DNA of 7,335 bases from Clostridia bacterium (GCA_024689165.1 JAILDS010000082.1:1-7335); one strand, 5' to 3'; counted from the first letter of the stretch, positions 1 through 6,351 are shown. Numbers and translations: made by a program. The notes: generated by a model not told the origin, from the letters alone.

Positions 1-1970
1 ACGTCCAGATTCTCCACGAACCTCGCGTTCTTTTCTATGAACTCGCGCCTCGGGGCGACGTCGTCGCCCATCAGGATGGAGAACACCTCGTCGGCCTCCT
101 CCGCGTCCTCCATGGTGACTCTGAGCATGATGCGCGCTGCGGGGTCCATCGTCGTTTCCCAGAGCTGTTCGGGGTCCATCTCGCCGAGACCCTTGTACCG
201 CTGGGTGGATATGCCGTCGGTGCCGATCTCCGAAAGAATCTTCTCGCGGTCGTCGTCGGTGTAGGCGTACCAGACCTTTTTGCCCTTCGAGATCTTGAAC
301 AGCGGCGGCTGCGCGATGTAGACGAAGCCGTTGTCGATAAGCGGCCTCATGTAGCGGAAGAAGAAGGTCAGCAGCAGCGTCCTGATATGCTGGCCGTCGA
401 CGTCGGCATCCGCCATGATGACTATCTTGTGGTATCTGAGCTTGCTTATGTCGAAATCCTCGCCGATGCCCGTGCCGAGGGCGAGCACGACGGGCTGCAG
501 CTTGTCGTTGCCGATGACCTTGTCGAGCCGCGCCTTTTCGACATTCATCATCTTGCCCCACAGCGGGAGGATGGCCTGGGTGTTGCCGTCCCTGCCCTGC
601 TTGGCGGAGCCTCCGGCGGAGTCGCCCTCGACGATGTAAAGCTCGGTGTTCTCGGGGTTCTTGTCGATGCAGTCGGCGAGCTTGCCGGGCAGGGAGTTCG
701 TCTCGAGCGCGCTCTTGCGCCTGGCGAGGTCCCTTGCCTTCCTCGCCGCCTCCCTTGCGCGGGCGGCCTCGAGTGCCTTGTCAAAAATAGCCTTGGCGAC
801 GGACGGGTTCTCCTCAAGGCAGGCGGTCATTTTTTCATAGACCATATTGGCGACCATGGGCGTGATGTCGGTGTTGCCGAGCTTGCCCTTGGTCTGCCCC
901 TCGAACTGCGCGTCCGTAAGCTTGACAGAGATGACCGCCGTGAGCCCCTCGCGCACGTCCTCGCCCTTGAGCGTTTTGTCGCCGTCCTTTAATATATTGA
1001 ACTTTTTGCCGTAGTCGTTGAAGACCCGGGTCAGGGCGTTTTTGAAGCCTGTCTCATGCGTGCCGCCGTCGGCCGTCCTGACGTTGTTGGCAAAGGATAG
1101 GATGTTCTCGTTGTAGCCGTCGTTGTATATCAGCGCGACCTCCGCCTCTCTGTCGCCGGAGACGGTCGAAAAATGCATCGGACGGTCGGAGAGCATGTTC
1201 AGCCCCCTCGACTCGTTGATATACGTCACGAAGCTCGAAAGCCCGCCCTCATAGCAGAAGGTCTCGGAAACGACGTTCTCCGGGTCGCGGGAATCGGTAA
1301 GGGTTATCCTTAGCCCGGCGTTGAGGAAGGCCTGCTCGCGCATCCTGCGCTGGAGCGTCTCATACTCGTACACGGTCGTTTCGGTAAATATCTCCGGGTC
1401 GGCGGAAAACTCGATATAAGTCCCCGTCTCGTCGGAGTCGCCCACCCTGACGAGCTCCCCGACCGGGTCGCCGCGCCTGAAACTCTGACGGAAAACGCCG
1501 CCGTCGCGGCTGACCTCTACCGTGAAGCTCTCGGAAAGAGCGTTGACGACCGATGAGCCGACGCCGTGGAGACCGCCCGAGACCTTGTAGCCGCTGCCGC
1601 CGAACTTGCCGCCGGCGTGCAGCACCGTGAGCACCAGCGTCACCGCGGGGATGCCGTTCTCGCCCTTGTCGACGGGTATGCCGCGCCCGTTGTCCCTGAC
1701 GGAGATGATGTCGCCGGGCTTGATGTCGACTTCGATGTGCGTGCAGTAGCCCGCGAGAGCTTCGTCGATGGAATTGTCGACGATCTCGTAAACGAGGTGG
1801 TGCAGCCCCCTTGGACCTGTCGAGCCGATGTACATGCCGGGGCGCATCCTGACGGCCTCGAGCCCCTCGAGCACCTGTATGCTCGACGCGTCGTAAGCCT
1901 CCGAAACGGAGGTGTCCATCTGTTCGACCTCGTCTTCGGGTCCTTTCTGAGAAATCAATTCTTCATCCAT
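1..1970 (-). CDS. gyrB: DNA gyrase subunit B (3' end just outside window)
   Basis: GyrB is the ATPase subunit of DNA gyrase, which introduces negative supercoils as an A2B2 tetramer with GyrA. I translated 656 codons. The GHKL ATPase domain is complete: EIVDNSIDEA with catalytic Glu62 and Mg-binding Asn66, DNGRGIP at 93-99, GGLHGVG at 132-138, and the transducer QTK at 359-361. The Toprim domain has EGDSAGGSAKQGR at 448-460 and DADVDG at 521-526. The sequence reaches RREFIEKNARFVENLD, the usual GyrB ending, so only about one or two residues and the stop lie beyond base 1. I chose ATG 1970 because GAAAGG lies 9 nt upstream. This gives an N-terminal extension of about 20 residues; ATG 1919 (Met18, GAGG 8 nt upstream) is an alternative start. 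Oddities: Trp471 sits where E. coli has Lys447, and Gln527 replaces the usual Ser/Ala of DVDGSH. It is the last gene of the dnaA cluster in view; a following gyrA is expected but not seen. Confidence 0.97.
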   Translation of the reverse strand, partial: MDEELISQKGPEDEVEQMDTSVSEAYDASSIQVLEGLEAVRMRPGMYIGSTGPRGLHHLVYEIVDNSIDEALAGYCTHIEVDIKPGDIISVRDNGRGIPVDKGENGIPAVTLVLTVLHAGGKFGGSGYKVSGGLHGVGSSVVNALSESFTVEVSRDGGVFRQSFRRGDPVGELVRVGDSDETGTYIEFSADPEIFTETTVYEYETLQRRMREQAFLNAGLRITLTDSRDPENVVSETFCYEGGLSSFVTYINESRGLNMLSDRPMHFSTVSGDREAEVALIYNDGYNENILSFANNVRTADGGTHETGFKNALTRVFNDYGKKFNILKDGDKTLKGEDVREGLTAVISVKLTDAQFEGQTKGKLGNTDITPMVANMVYEKMTACLEENPSVAKAIFDKALEAARAREAARKARDLARRKSALETNSLPGKLADCIDKNPENTELYIVEGDSAGGSAKQGRDGNTQAILPLWGKMMNVEKARLDKVIGNDKLQPVVLALGTGIGEDFDISKLRYHKIVIMADADVDGQHIRTLLLTFFFRYMRPLIDNGFVYIAQPPLFKISKGKKVWYAYTDDDREKILSEIGTDGISTQRYKGLGEMDPEQLWETTMDPAARIMLRVTMEDAEEADEVFSILMGDDVAPRREFIEKNARFVENLD

Positions 1971-2027
1971 ATTATAATGCCTTTCGGTTTTGATACGTAA
2001 GTTCTGTTCGGAAAAAGCGGCCGCTCT

Positions 2028-2282
2028 TCAGCGCGCCGCCGGGCCGTTCGCCCGCTCCGTAAGCTTCGGCGCGGTACCCGTAAGACCCGCTCTGAGCTCC
2101 CCGTCCCTTTCGTAGACCACGCAGGACACGGGCAGCGCGGAGGTCCACAGGTCGACCCTGTTCTCCTTCTGGGCCGCGGCGAGAAAATCCCTCGACTTTT
2201 TCTGGACGGTTATCATATCGACGTCGAAAACACCGAGCGTCTCTTCGGTCAGCAAAGCGCCGTCCCCCGCGGAATAGTACAT
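2028..2282 (-). CDS. remB: RemB-like DUF370 small protein (YaaB)
   Basis: This 84-residue protein begins MYYSAGDGALLTEETLGVFD. It fits the DUF370/RemA-RemB family: a short N-terminal beta segment, an LGVFDVDMITVQKKSRDFL block, an LPVSCVVYERDGEL strand (family form: LPKSFVV), and a closing TGTAPKLTERAN (family form: ISSATLKKR). B. subtilis RemB, which promotes extracellular-matrix gene expression, sits between recF and gyrB, the same place as here; the DNA-binding role is known for its relative RemA, so function in this organism is inferred. I chose ATG 2282 because GGAGG lies 5 nt upstream. The reading frame stays open upstream to 2327 but runs into heptad repeat DNA, so that extension is unlikely. 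The C-terminus (ERANGPAAR) is divergent. The 57-bp gap to gyrB (1971-2027) holds gyrB's ribosome site and no clear promoter or terminator, so co-transcription with gyrB is likely. Confidence 0.85.
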   Translation of the reverse strand: MYYSAGDGALLTEETLGVFDVDMITVQKKSRDFLAAAQKENRVDLWTSALPVSCVVYERDGELRAGLTGTAPKLTERANGPAAR

Positions 2283-2287
2283 TTTTT

Positions 2288-2292
2288 CCTCC
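2288..2292 (-). promoter_or_regulatory. Shine-Dalgarno of remB
   Basis: On the minus strand this reads GGAGG, followed by AAAAA and ATG 2282. It fixes the remB start and lies 8 nt downstream, in the transcript direction, of the last heptad of the repeat element. Confidence 0.85.
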
Positions 2293-2300
2293 GATATTTT

Positions 2301-2326
2301 CAGCGGATAGCAGATAGCAGATAGCA
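2301..2326 (+). repeat. Heptad array, GATAGCA x3 (one arm of the short element)
   Basis: GATAGC occurs at 2306, 2313 and 2320, exactly 7 bp apart and each followed by A, preceded by a partial unit (CAGCG). It is the inverted partner of the array at 2377-2418: each GATAGC pairs with a GCTATC there and the seventh base is always mismatched. Confidence 0.9.
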
Positions 2327-2351
2327 AGAGGGCCTGCGGCGCATTATAGTT

Positions 2352-2368
2352 AACTCGCGAAGCGAGTT
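2352..2368. other. Triloop hairpin, 7-bp perfect stem
   Basis: AACTCGC (2352-2358), loop GAA, GCGAGTT (2362-2368). There is no T-run on either side, so it is not an intrinsic terminator. In the udg-side element, a hairpin of identical geometry but different sequence occupies the same place relative to the conserved 15-mer. Confidence 0.8.
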
Positions 2369-2376
2369 CCTTATAA

Positions 2377-2418
2377 AGCTATCAGCTATCAGCTATCGGC
2401 TATCAGCTAACAGCTATT
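2377..2418 (+). repeat. Heptad array, AGCTATC x6 (other arm of the short element)
   Basis: Six consecutive 7-bp units: three AGCTATC, then GGCTATC, AGCTAAC and AGCTATT. Units decay toward the outer (recF) edge. It is inverted relative to the array at 2301-2326. Confidence 0.92.
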
Positions 2419-2438
2419 ATCTTACCACTAAACCCTGA

Positions 2439-3509
2439 TTACTCCTGCCTGCTCACTGTTCCGTCCGCCACGACGTATTCCGCCGCGCCGGAAAGCTCGG
2501 GGATCCTTTCGCAGCAGGTGATAAAAAGCTGCCCGGCGGAGCACGCCCCGATAACGAACTTCCTTCTGCCGGCGTCGAGCTCTCCGACGAAATCGTCGAG
2601 CATGATGACCGGGCTTTCGCCGCGCCTGTCGGCGCCGACGCCCGCCTCCGCGAGCTTCAGGGCGAGGGCGCAGGTCTTGCGCTGCCCCTGGGAGCCGAAG
2701 GTCTTCAAAGACCTCCCGTTGAGCCTGATGTCGATATCGTCGCGGTGCGGGCCCGCGTTGGTGGTCTTAGTCAGAAGATCGCGCTCCGCGTTCTTCTCAA
2801 GCGCCGCGTCGAGCGCCTCTCCGGACGTCTTCGGCTCGTATTCGACGGAACATACCTCGTCCGCGCCGAGCTCCCCGTAAAACTCCGCCACCATTTCGGA
2901 AAGCTCTTTTACGAGTCTTTCACGCGCTTCCATGATGATATTCCCGCAGCGGACCAGGTGAGGGTCCCAGGCGTCGCGAAGACGCGAGAACTCCTCTGCC
3001 GTAGAGCAGTTTTTCAGCCCGGCGTTTCGCTGCCTCAGCGCGCGGGAATACACTGCGAGCTGCGCGCCGTAATTGCTCTCGTACTGGCAGAGCAGAGAGT
3101 CGAGGTAATTGCGCCTGCGCTCCGGCGCGCCGTTGATCACGTCGTAGGTGTTCGGCGTGAAGATCACCGCGTTGAACCTTCCGAGAGCCTCGGCAGGGGA
3201 GTATTCCGCCCCGTTGAAATAAAAGGTCCTGCGCGAATCCTCCGAGACCATCGCGGCCCTGTCCGTCCCGTCCGCCGTTTCGAATTCCACGTCGCAGCGG
3301 CACTCGTTTTTACCGGAGGAAAAGGCGTAGGCGTCCGCGATATTCTTTGTTCTGAAGCTCTTGAGCCCCGTGAACATCCATATCGCTTCAAGGACGCTGG
3401 TCTTCCCCTGCGCGTTGTCGCCGTAGAGCACGTTCACCCCGGGCGAGAACCCGGCGTCGACGTCCTTCAGGTTGCGGAAGTTATAGGTCCTGAGAGTTCT
3501 GACGTGCAT
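2439..3509 (-). CDS. recF: DNA replication and repair protein RecF
   Basis: RecF is an SMC/ABC-type ATPase that works with RecO and RecR to load RecA at single-strand gaps and stalled forks. The 356-residue protein has the usual family length. It opens with MHVRTLRTYNFRNL (family NFRN motif). Walker A GDNAQGKTS is at 30-38, the RecF-specific GPHRDD at 253-258, the ABC signature SQGQRK at 273-278, and Walker B VIMLDDFVGELD at 301-312, where the family commonly has DDVLSELD. ATG 3509 gives the canonical N-terminus. No clear Shine-Dalgarno is visible in the 15-bp gap after yaaA, which contains GCGGCCGC, so translation may depend on coupling to yaaA. It is the fourth gene of the cluster and is followed by the repeat element. 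Confidence 0.96.
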   Translation of the reverse strand: MHVRTLRTYNFRNLKDVDAGFSPGVNVLYGDNAQGKTSVLEAIWMFTGLKSFRTKNIADAYAFSSGKNECRCDVEFETADGTDRAAMVSEDSRRTFYFNGAEYSPAEALGRFNAVIFTPNTYDVINGAPERRRNYLDSLLCQYESNYGAQLAVYSRALRQRNAGLKNCSTAEEFSRLRDAWDPHLVRCGNIIMEARERLVKELSEMVAEFYGELGADEVCSVEYEPKTSGEALDAALEKNAERDLLTKTTNAGPHRDDIDIRLNGRSLKTFGSQGQRKTCALALKLAEAGVGADRRGESPVIMLDDFVGELDAGRRKFVIGACSAGQLFITCCERIPELSGAAEYVVADGTVSRQE

Positions 3510-3524
3510 GGCAGCTGCGGCCGC

Positions 3525-3728
3525 TCAGGCGACCGTGATATGCGAGGAGCCCACAGTTATGCTGTCGCCGGTGACGAGCTTTCTGCCCCTCTGAGTGCAT
3601 ATCCCGCCGTTGACGGCAACCTTCCCGGCCTGCACGAGCTCCTTAGCCTCGCCGCCGGACAGGACAGCGCCGGAAAGCTTGAGAGCAGCGTCGAGCCTGA
3701 TGAACGGCGTCGTGATCTTTATCTCCAT
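3525..3728 (-). CDS. yaaA: S4-domain RNA-binding protein YaaA
   Basis: This 67-residue protein is essentially one S4 RNA-binding fold. The diagnostic stretch is IRLDAALKLSGAVLSGGEAKELVQAGKVAVNGGICTQRGRKLVTGDSI, split here as helix (9-22), helix (25-35) and the VxVNG...RxRKLxxGD beta part (37-56). It belongs to the YaaA/RlbA-like family found between dnaN and recF in Firmicutes; a link to ribosome assembly has been proposed for the family, but its role here is not shown. It starts 13 bp after the dnaN stop with no convincing Shine-Dalgarno, consistent with translational coupling, and its stop lies 15 bp before recF. The symbol rests on synteny and the S4 domain, and it is unrelated to the E. 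coli peroxide-response gene of the same name. Confidence 0.9.
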   Translation of the reverse strand: MEIKITTPFIRLDAALKLSGAVLSGGEAKELVQAGKVAVNGGICTQRGRKLVTGDSITVGSSHITVA

Positions 3729-3741
3729 ACCGCGCTACGGT

Positions 3742-4845
3742 TCAGTTGACCTTTACCGGAAGGACCATGTAAGTAAAGGCGTCGCCCTCCGGCGGGACGA
3801 TGAGCATCGGCGAAAGCGGGCCTGAGAGCTGCAGTATGACCTCGTCGGTGTCGCAGTGGTTGAGCGCCTCGGAAATATAGCGCGAGTTGAAGCATATCTC
3901 GATGGGCGGGCCCACGGTGGAGACCTCCGTCTCTATCTCGGCTCCGCCGTCGGCGGTGCTGCTCGAAACGACGAGCAGGTCGCCGTCGAAAACGCATTTG
4001 ACCGGCCCCTTGTCGGGAGAGTCGATGAATACCGACGCGCCGGAGACCGCCTCGAGCAGCCTCCCCGTACCCGCCCTGACTGAGGTCGGGCAGGAAACAG
4101 GCATGCTTTTTCTGTAATTCATGAAGGTGCCCTGAAGCAGGTCGGAGATAAGGCTGTACTCCCCGACGGTCACGACCGTCTGGCTGCCGCTGACGTTGAG
4201 CTCCGCGGCGCCGTCGTCGTCCTTGAGCAGACGAAGAAGGCTTTTCGCGCTTCTGGCGGGAAGGATGAAAGACAGCTCGTCGCCGTTGTAGGCTATAAAA
4301 TCCTTTCTGACCGCAAGGCGGTAGCCGTCGAGCGCGGCAAGCTCGAGCTCGCCCGGACGGACCGTGAATTTTATGCCCCTGTGGACGGTGCGCGTCTCGT
4401 CGGAGGAGGCGCAGAACTCCGTCCCTCTGATAAGCTCCCTGAGGACGGACTGGCCGACAGATACCGTCGCGGAAGCCTCCCTGACGTCTATCTGCGGAAA
4501 AGCGTCGGGCTTGAGCCCGTTGACGGAAAAGTGCTTTCTCGCGCAGTCGATGCTGCAGAGGTAGTTTTCATTCACCTCTATCCTTACGTCCTCGCCGTTG
4601 AGCCGCGTGAGGATGTCGCAGAGTTTCTTGGCGGGAATGACGAAGGCTCCCTCCTCGTCGATCATGGCGGCTATCTCCGCCCGGACGCCCGTGATGAGGT
4701 TGTAGCCGGCTATCTCGACCGTCCCCGAGCCCGTCGAGCGGACGAGCAGGCATTCCGTGTACGGGTTCGTCGTGCGCGAGCACGCCGCGCTCTGCACGTC
4801 CTGGCAGATTTTGGACATCTCCGAAGTCTGGCATCTGAAGATCAT
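3742..4845 (-). CDS. dnaN: DNA polymerase III beta subunit (sliding clamp)
   Basis: DnaN forms the dimeric ring that tethers polymerase III and many repair proteins to DNA. The 367-residue product fits three repeats of about 120 residues. Landmarks are ALDGYRLAV (161-169, family ATDGHRLA), LLQGTFMNYRKSMP (226-239, family LIEGKFPDYRRVIP), and the C-terminal GPLSPMLIVPP...YMVLPVKV (342-366), which builds the peptide-binding pocket for clamp-binding motifs. ATG 4845 is preceded by AAAGG with 8-nt spacing. It lies downstream of dnaA across the putative origin gap and 13 bp upstream of yaaA. The N-terminal MIFRCQTSEMSKICQDVQSA matches the first helix of the clamp fold, so the gene looks intact. 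Confidence 0.97.
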   Translation of the reverse strand: MIFRCQTSEMSKICQDVQSAACSRTTNPYTECLLVRSTGSGTVEIAGYNLITGVRAEIAAMIDEEGAFVIPAKKLCDILTRLNGEDVRIEVNENYLCSIDCARKHFSVNGLKPDAFPQIDVREASATVSVGQSVLRELIRGTEFCASSDETRTVHRGIKFTVRPGELELAALDGYRLAVRKDFIAYNGDELSFILPARSAKSLLRLLKDDDGAAELNVSGSQTVVTVGEYSLISDLLQGTFMNYRKSMPVSCPTSVRAGTGRLLEAVSGASVFIDSPDKGPVKCVFDGDLLVVSSSTADGGAEIETEVSTVGPPIEICFNSRYISEALNHCDTDEVILQLSGPLSPMLIVPPEGDAFTYMVLPVKVN

Positions 4846-4887
4846 AGGCTTTTCCTTTCTTTCGCTGAGAATAAGATATTACAGTTT

Positions 4888-4903
4888 TAGTAGTAGTTAG
4901 TAG
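4888..4903 (+). promoter_or_regulatory. DnaA-trio-like repeat (candidate basal unwinding element)
   Basis: Five TAG triplets (4888, 4891, 4894, 4898, 4901) with a single T inserted after the third. The DnaA-trio of bacterial origins is a run of 3'-(G/A)A(T/A)-5' triplets on one strand, starting next to DnaA boxes and reading away from them. Here the 3' end of the TAG strand faces the box-like 9-mers at 4907-4924, which is the expected polarity, and an AT-rich stretch follows on the far side. Confidence 0.65.
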
Positions 4904-4906
4904 TTG

Positions 4907-4924
4907 CGTCGAAACTGTCGAAAA
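4907..4924 (-). promoter_or_regulatory. Two abutting DnaA-box-like 9-mers
   Basis: On the plus strand these are CGTCGAAAC (4907-4915) followed directly by TGTCGAAAA (4916-4924). Reversed they read TTTTCGACA and GTTTCGACG. TTTTCGACA matches the canonical TTATCCACA at 7 of 9 positions. They start 3 nt from the trio-like repeat. Confidence 0.5.
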
Positions 4925-4990
4925 CCGGATCTTTTCCAATCAGCGTCGGGGAATGACGGACTCGGCGGAAAAACGCCGGATGTTCAAAGC

Positions 4991-4999
4991 TGTCGAAAT
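4991..4999 (-). promoter_or_regulatory. DnaA-box-like 9-mer
   Basis: TGTCGAAAT on the plus strand (ATTTCGACA reversed), in the same orientation as the pair at 4907-4924. It is immediately preceded by TGTTCAAAGC. Confidence 0.45.
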
Positions 5000-5016
5000 A
5001 TTTTTACCGGAAAAGA

Positions 5017-5047
5017 ATTATAAAAAACCGTTTGAACATATCGACAA
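5017..5047 (-). promoter_or_regulatory. Weak candidate dnaN promoter
   Basis: On the minus strand a perfect TATAAT (5022-5017) is preceded by TTGTCG (5047-5042), but the spacer is 19 nt and the -35 is poor. It would give a leader of about 165 nt through the origin features. It overlaps a box-like 9-mer, so DnaA could compete with polymerase here. dnaN may instead be read from the dnaA promoter. Confidence 0.25.
5038..5046 (+). promoter_or_regulatory. DnaA-box-like 9-mer, opposite orientation
   Basis: ATATCGACA, fitting the pattern WTWTCGACA shared with the other box-like sites, facing them. It overlaps TTTGAACA by one base and a weak candidate dnaN promoter. Confidence 0.4.
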
Positions 5048-5067
5048 TTTTTCGATTATTTTCCGGT

Positions 5068-6351
5068 TCAGTACTCGCCGCGGATGTCCTTTATTATCAT
5101 GCTGACGTGCGACGAGAAGGCCGGGTCCTCCTGTATCCTTTTCTGGGTTTTTTCGATGGAGTGGTGGACGGTGGAATGCTGTTTGCCGAAAAGCGCGCCT
5201 ATTGACTGCAGCCCGAGCTGCGTCGTCTCTCTTATGGCGAACATGGAGATCTGGCGCGCCTCGGCGACGTTGGCGGTCCTTTTTTCGCTCAGGATGTCCT
5301 CCTGCGTGACTCCGTAGAACTCGCTGACCGTCGACAGGACCTTTTCCGTCGTGATCTCGGGCGGCAGAGTGTTTTCCGCGAGGCCGCCGACGATCCTCTT
5401 TGCGTCCTCGAGGGTCGGCTCTCCTCCGGAAAGCGAGCATATCGCGTCCAGCTGGACGACCGCTCCCTCGAGCTTCCTTATGTTGGAGGTTATGCTGCGG
5501 GCGATGTATTCGGTGATGTACGCCGGCACCTTCAGGCCCCTTTCCGCGAAGCGGTTCTGGAGGATCGCCATTCTCGTCTCCTCCGCGGGTGCGCCGATGT
5601 CGACTATCATCCCCGCCTCGAAGCGGGTGCGCAGCCTTTCGTTGAGGGTCGGCAGTTTATTCGGAGGCACGTCGGACGTGACGGCTATCTGCCTGCCGGA
5701 CTGGGTCAGCGCGTTGAAGGTATGGAAAAACTCCTCCTGCGTCTGGACCTTGTTCTGTATGAACTGTATGTCGTCTACCAGGAGCACGTCCGCGGAACGG
5801 TATTTGTCATGAAATGCGGCCATGTCCTTGTGGCGCATGTGGACTATGAGGTCGTTCGTGAAATTCTCGCCCGAGATGTAGATTATGTTGAAAAACGGGT
5901 TGGTCTTCGCGACCTCGTTTTTGATCGCGAGCAGCAGGTGGGTCTTACCGAGGCCCGAATGGCCGTAGATGTAAAGGGGGTTGAACGCCGTGCCGGGCGC
6001 CTCGGCGACGTGCTTCGCGGCGTTGTAGGCGAGCGTGTTCGACGGACCCTCGACGAAGCGCTCGAAGGTCATGTTGTCGTCCGGCGGGACCGGCGCGGGC
6101 GCGCCGGGCTCGAAAAGCTCGACGTCTATGTGCGGCGCGAAGCCCATTATTTCCGCGAGCGTATCCGACAGCTCGCCGATGAGCTGGTGCTCTATTATCT
6201 GCTTTAAATAGTCGGAATCCGTCCTGATAACGACGACCCCGTCCGAGTATTCGATATTGGATATCTTGGAGTAGTAGATCTGGTAAAGTATGGGCGAGAT
6301 GGCCTCGAGCTTTTCGAGCGCCTGCTTCCATACGTCTTCGAATGAATTCAT
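5068..6351 (-). CDS. dnaA: Chromosomal replication initiator DnaA
   Basis: DnaA is the AAA+ initiator that binds origin boxes, oligomerises with ATP and melts the origin. The product is 427 residues, slightly short because the linker (domain II, about 81-93) is minimal. Domain I starts FEDVWKQALEKL. Domain III has Walker A GHSGLGKT (130-137), Walker B VLLVDDIQ (189-196), sensor 1 TSD (225-227), the arginine finger within RLRTRF (likely Arg243), and sensor 2 NIRKLEGAV (Arg292). Domain IV keeps the minor-groove arginine (Arg366, in AEARQISM). Its recognition helix is IGALFGKQHSTVHHSI, one residue shorter than the usual FGGRDHTTV, with Gln391 where the conserved Asp normally sits. ATG 6351 was chosen over an upstream in-frame start because GAGG lies 6 nt before it, the family N-terminus begins there, and an upstream start at 6435 would lie beside the promoter. 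Confidence 0.97.
   Translation of the reverse strand: MNSFEDVWKQALEKLEAISPILYQIYYSKISNIEYSDGVVVIRTDSDYLKQIIEHQLIGELSDTLAEIMGFAPHIDVELFEPGAPAPVPPDDNMTFERFVEGPSNTLAYNAAKHVAEAPGTAFNPLYIYGHSGLGKTHLLLAIKNEVAKTNPFFNIIYISGENFTNDLIVHMRHKDMAAFHDKYRSADVLLVDDIQFIQNKVQTQEEFFHTFNALTQSGRQIAVTSDVPPNKLPTLNERLRTRFEAGMIVDIGAPAEETRMAILQNRFAERGLKVPAYITEYIARSITSNIRKLEGAVVQLDAICSLSGGEPTLEDAKRIVGGLAENTLPPEITTEKVLSTVSEFYGVTQEDILSEKRTANVAEARQISMFAIRETTQLGLQSIGALFGKQHSTVHHSIEKTQKRIQEDPAFSSHVSMIIKDIRGEY

Larger units (their letters stand above)
2301..2418 (-). mobile_element. Short copy (118 bp) of a heptad-bounded repeat element, upstream of remB
   Basis: Read on the minus strand (the remB direction), this holds an array of GATAGCT-type heptads, a 7-bp perfect hairpin, the 15-mer AATGCGCCGCAGGCC (2345-2331), and an array of TATCTGC-type heptads ending 8 nt before the remB Shine-Dalgarno. 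The same parts occur in the same order at 6524-6872 in front of udg, so this is a repeat family. No coding capacity, transposase or clear target-site duplication is visible. It fills nearly all of the 156-bp recF-remB gap. It could be a non-autonomous mobile repeat (MITE-like) or a structured mRNA leader; the sequence alone does not decide. Confidence 0.7.
4846..5067. other. Putative replication origin (oriC) in the dnaA-dnaN gap
   Basis: This 222-bp AT-rich gap in a GC-rich locus sits where the B. subtilis unwinding site lies. It contains a TAG-repeat run resembling a DnaA-trio, two abutting box-like 9-mers next to it, two more box-like 9-mers, AT-rich tracts at about 4870-4890 and 4998-5030, inverted copies of TGTTCAAA (4981-4988 and 5031-5038), and a small hairpin CGGCG/CGCCG (4963-4967 with 4974-4978). 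No canonical TTATCCACA is present. The origin assignment rests on position plus the trio-like signal; it is inference. Confidence 0.65.

Noticed and set aside
428..436. TGTGGTATC and other partial DnaA-box matches inside genes
   Set aside because: They are isolated, in coding sequence, and match the canonical box poorly. No cluster of canonical boxes was found.
387..992. Long plus-strand open frame across gyrB
   Set aside because: It is antisense to a fully conserved gyrB translation; the protein resembles no family and is a product of high GC and codon bias.
2014..2024. AGCGGCCGCT plus T-run after remB as a terminator
   Set aside because: The palindrome has no room for a loop (3-bp stem at most), and gyrB follows in the same direction. 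The second GCGGCCGC before recF is probably chance in GC-rich DNA.
2283..2327. Upstream in-frame remB start adding 15 residues
   Set aside because: It would translate heptad repeat DNA; GGAGG at 2292-2288 fits ATG 2282.
2301..2418. CRISPR array or plain microsatellite
   Set aside because: Seven-base units without spacers cannot be CRISPR. The paired inverted arrays with a conserved interior motif and a second copy elsewhere go beyond a simple tandem repeat.
2745..3749. 334-codon plus-strand open frame over recF and yaaA
   Set aside because: It lies antisense to two intact genes with clear motifs, and no ribosome site or family features were seen.
4963..4978. CGGCG/CGCCG hairpin between dnaA and dnaN as a terminator
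   Set aside because: The stem is only 5 bp and the T/A run is in the loop rather than after the stem.
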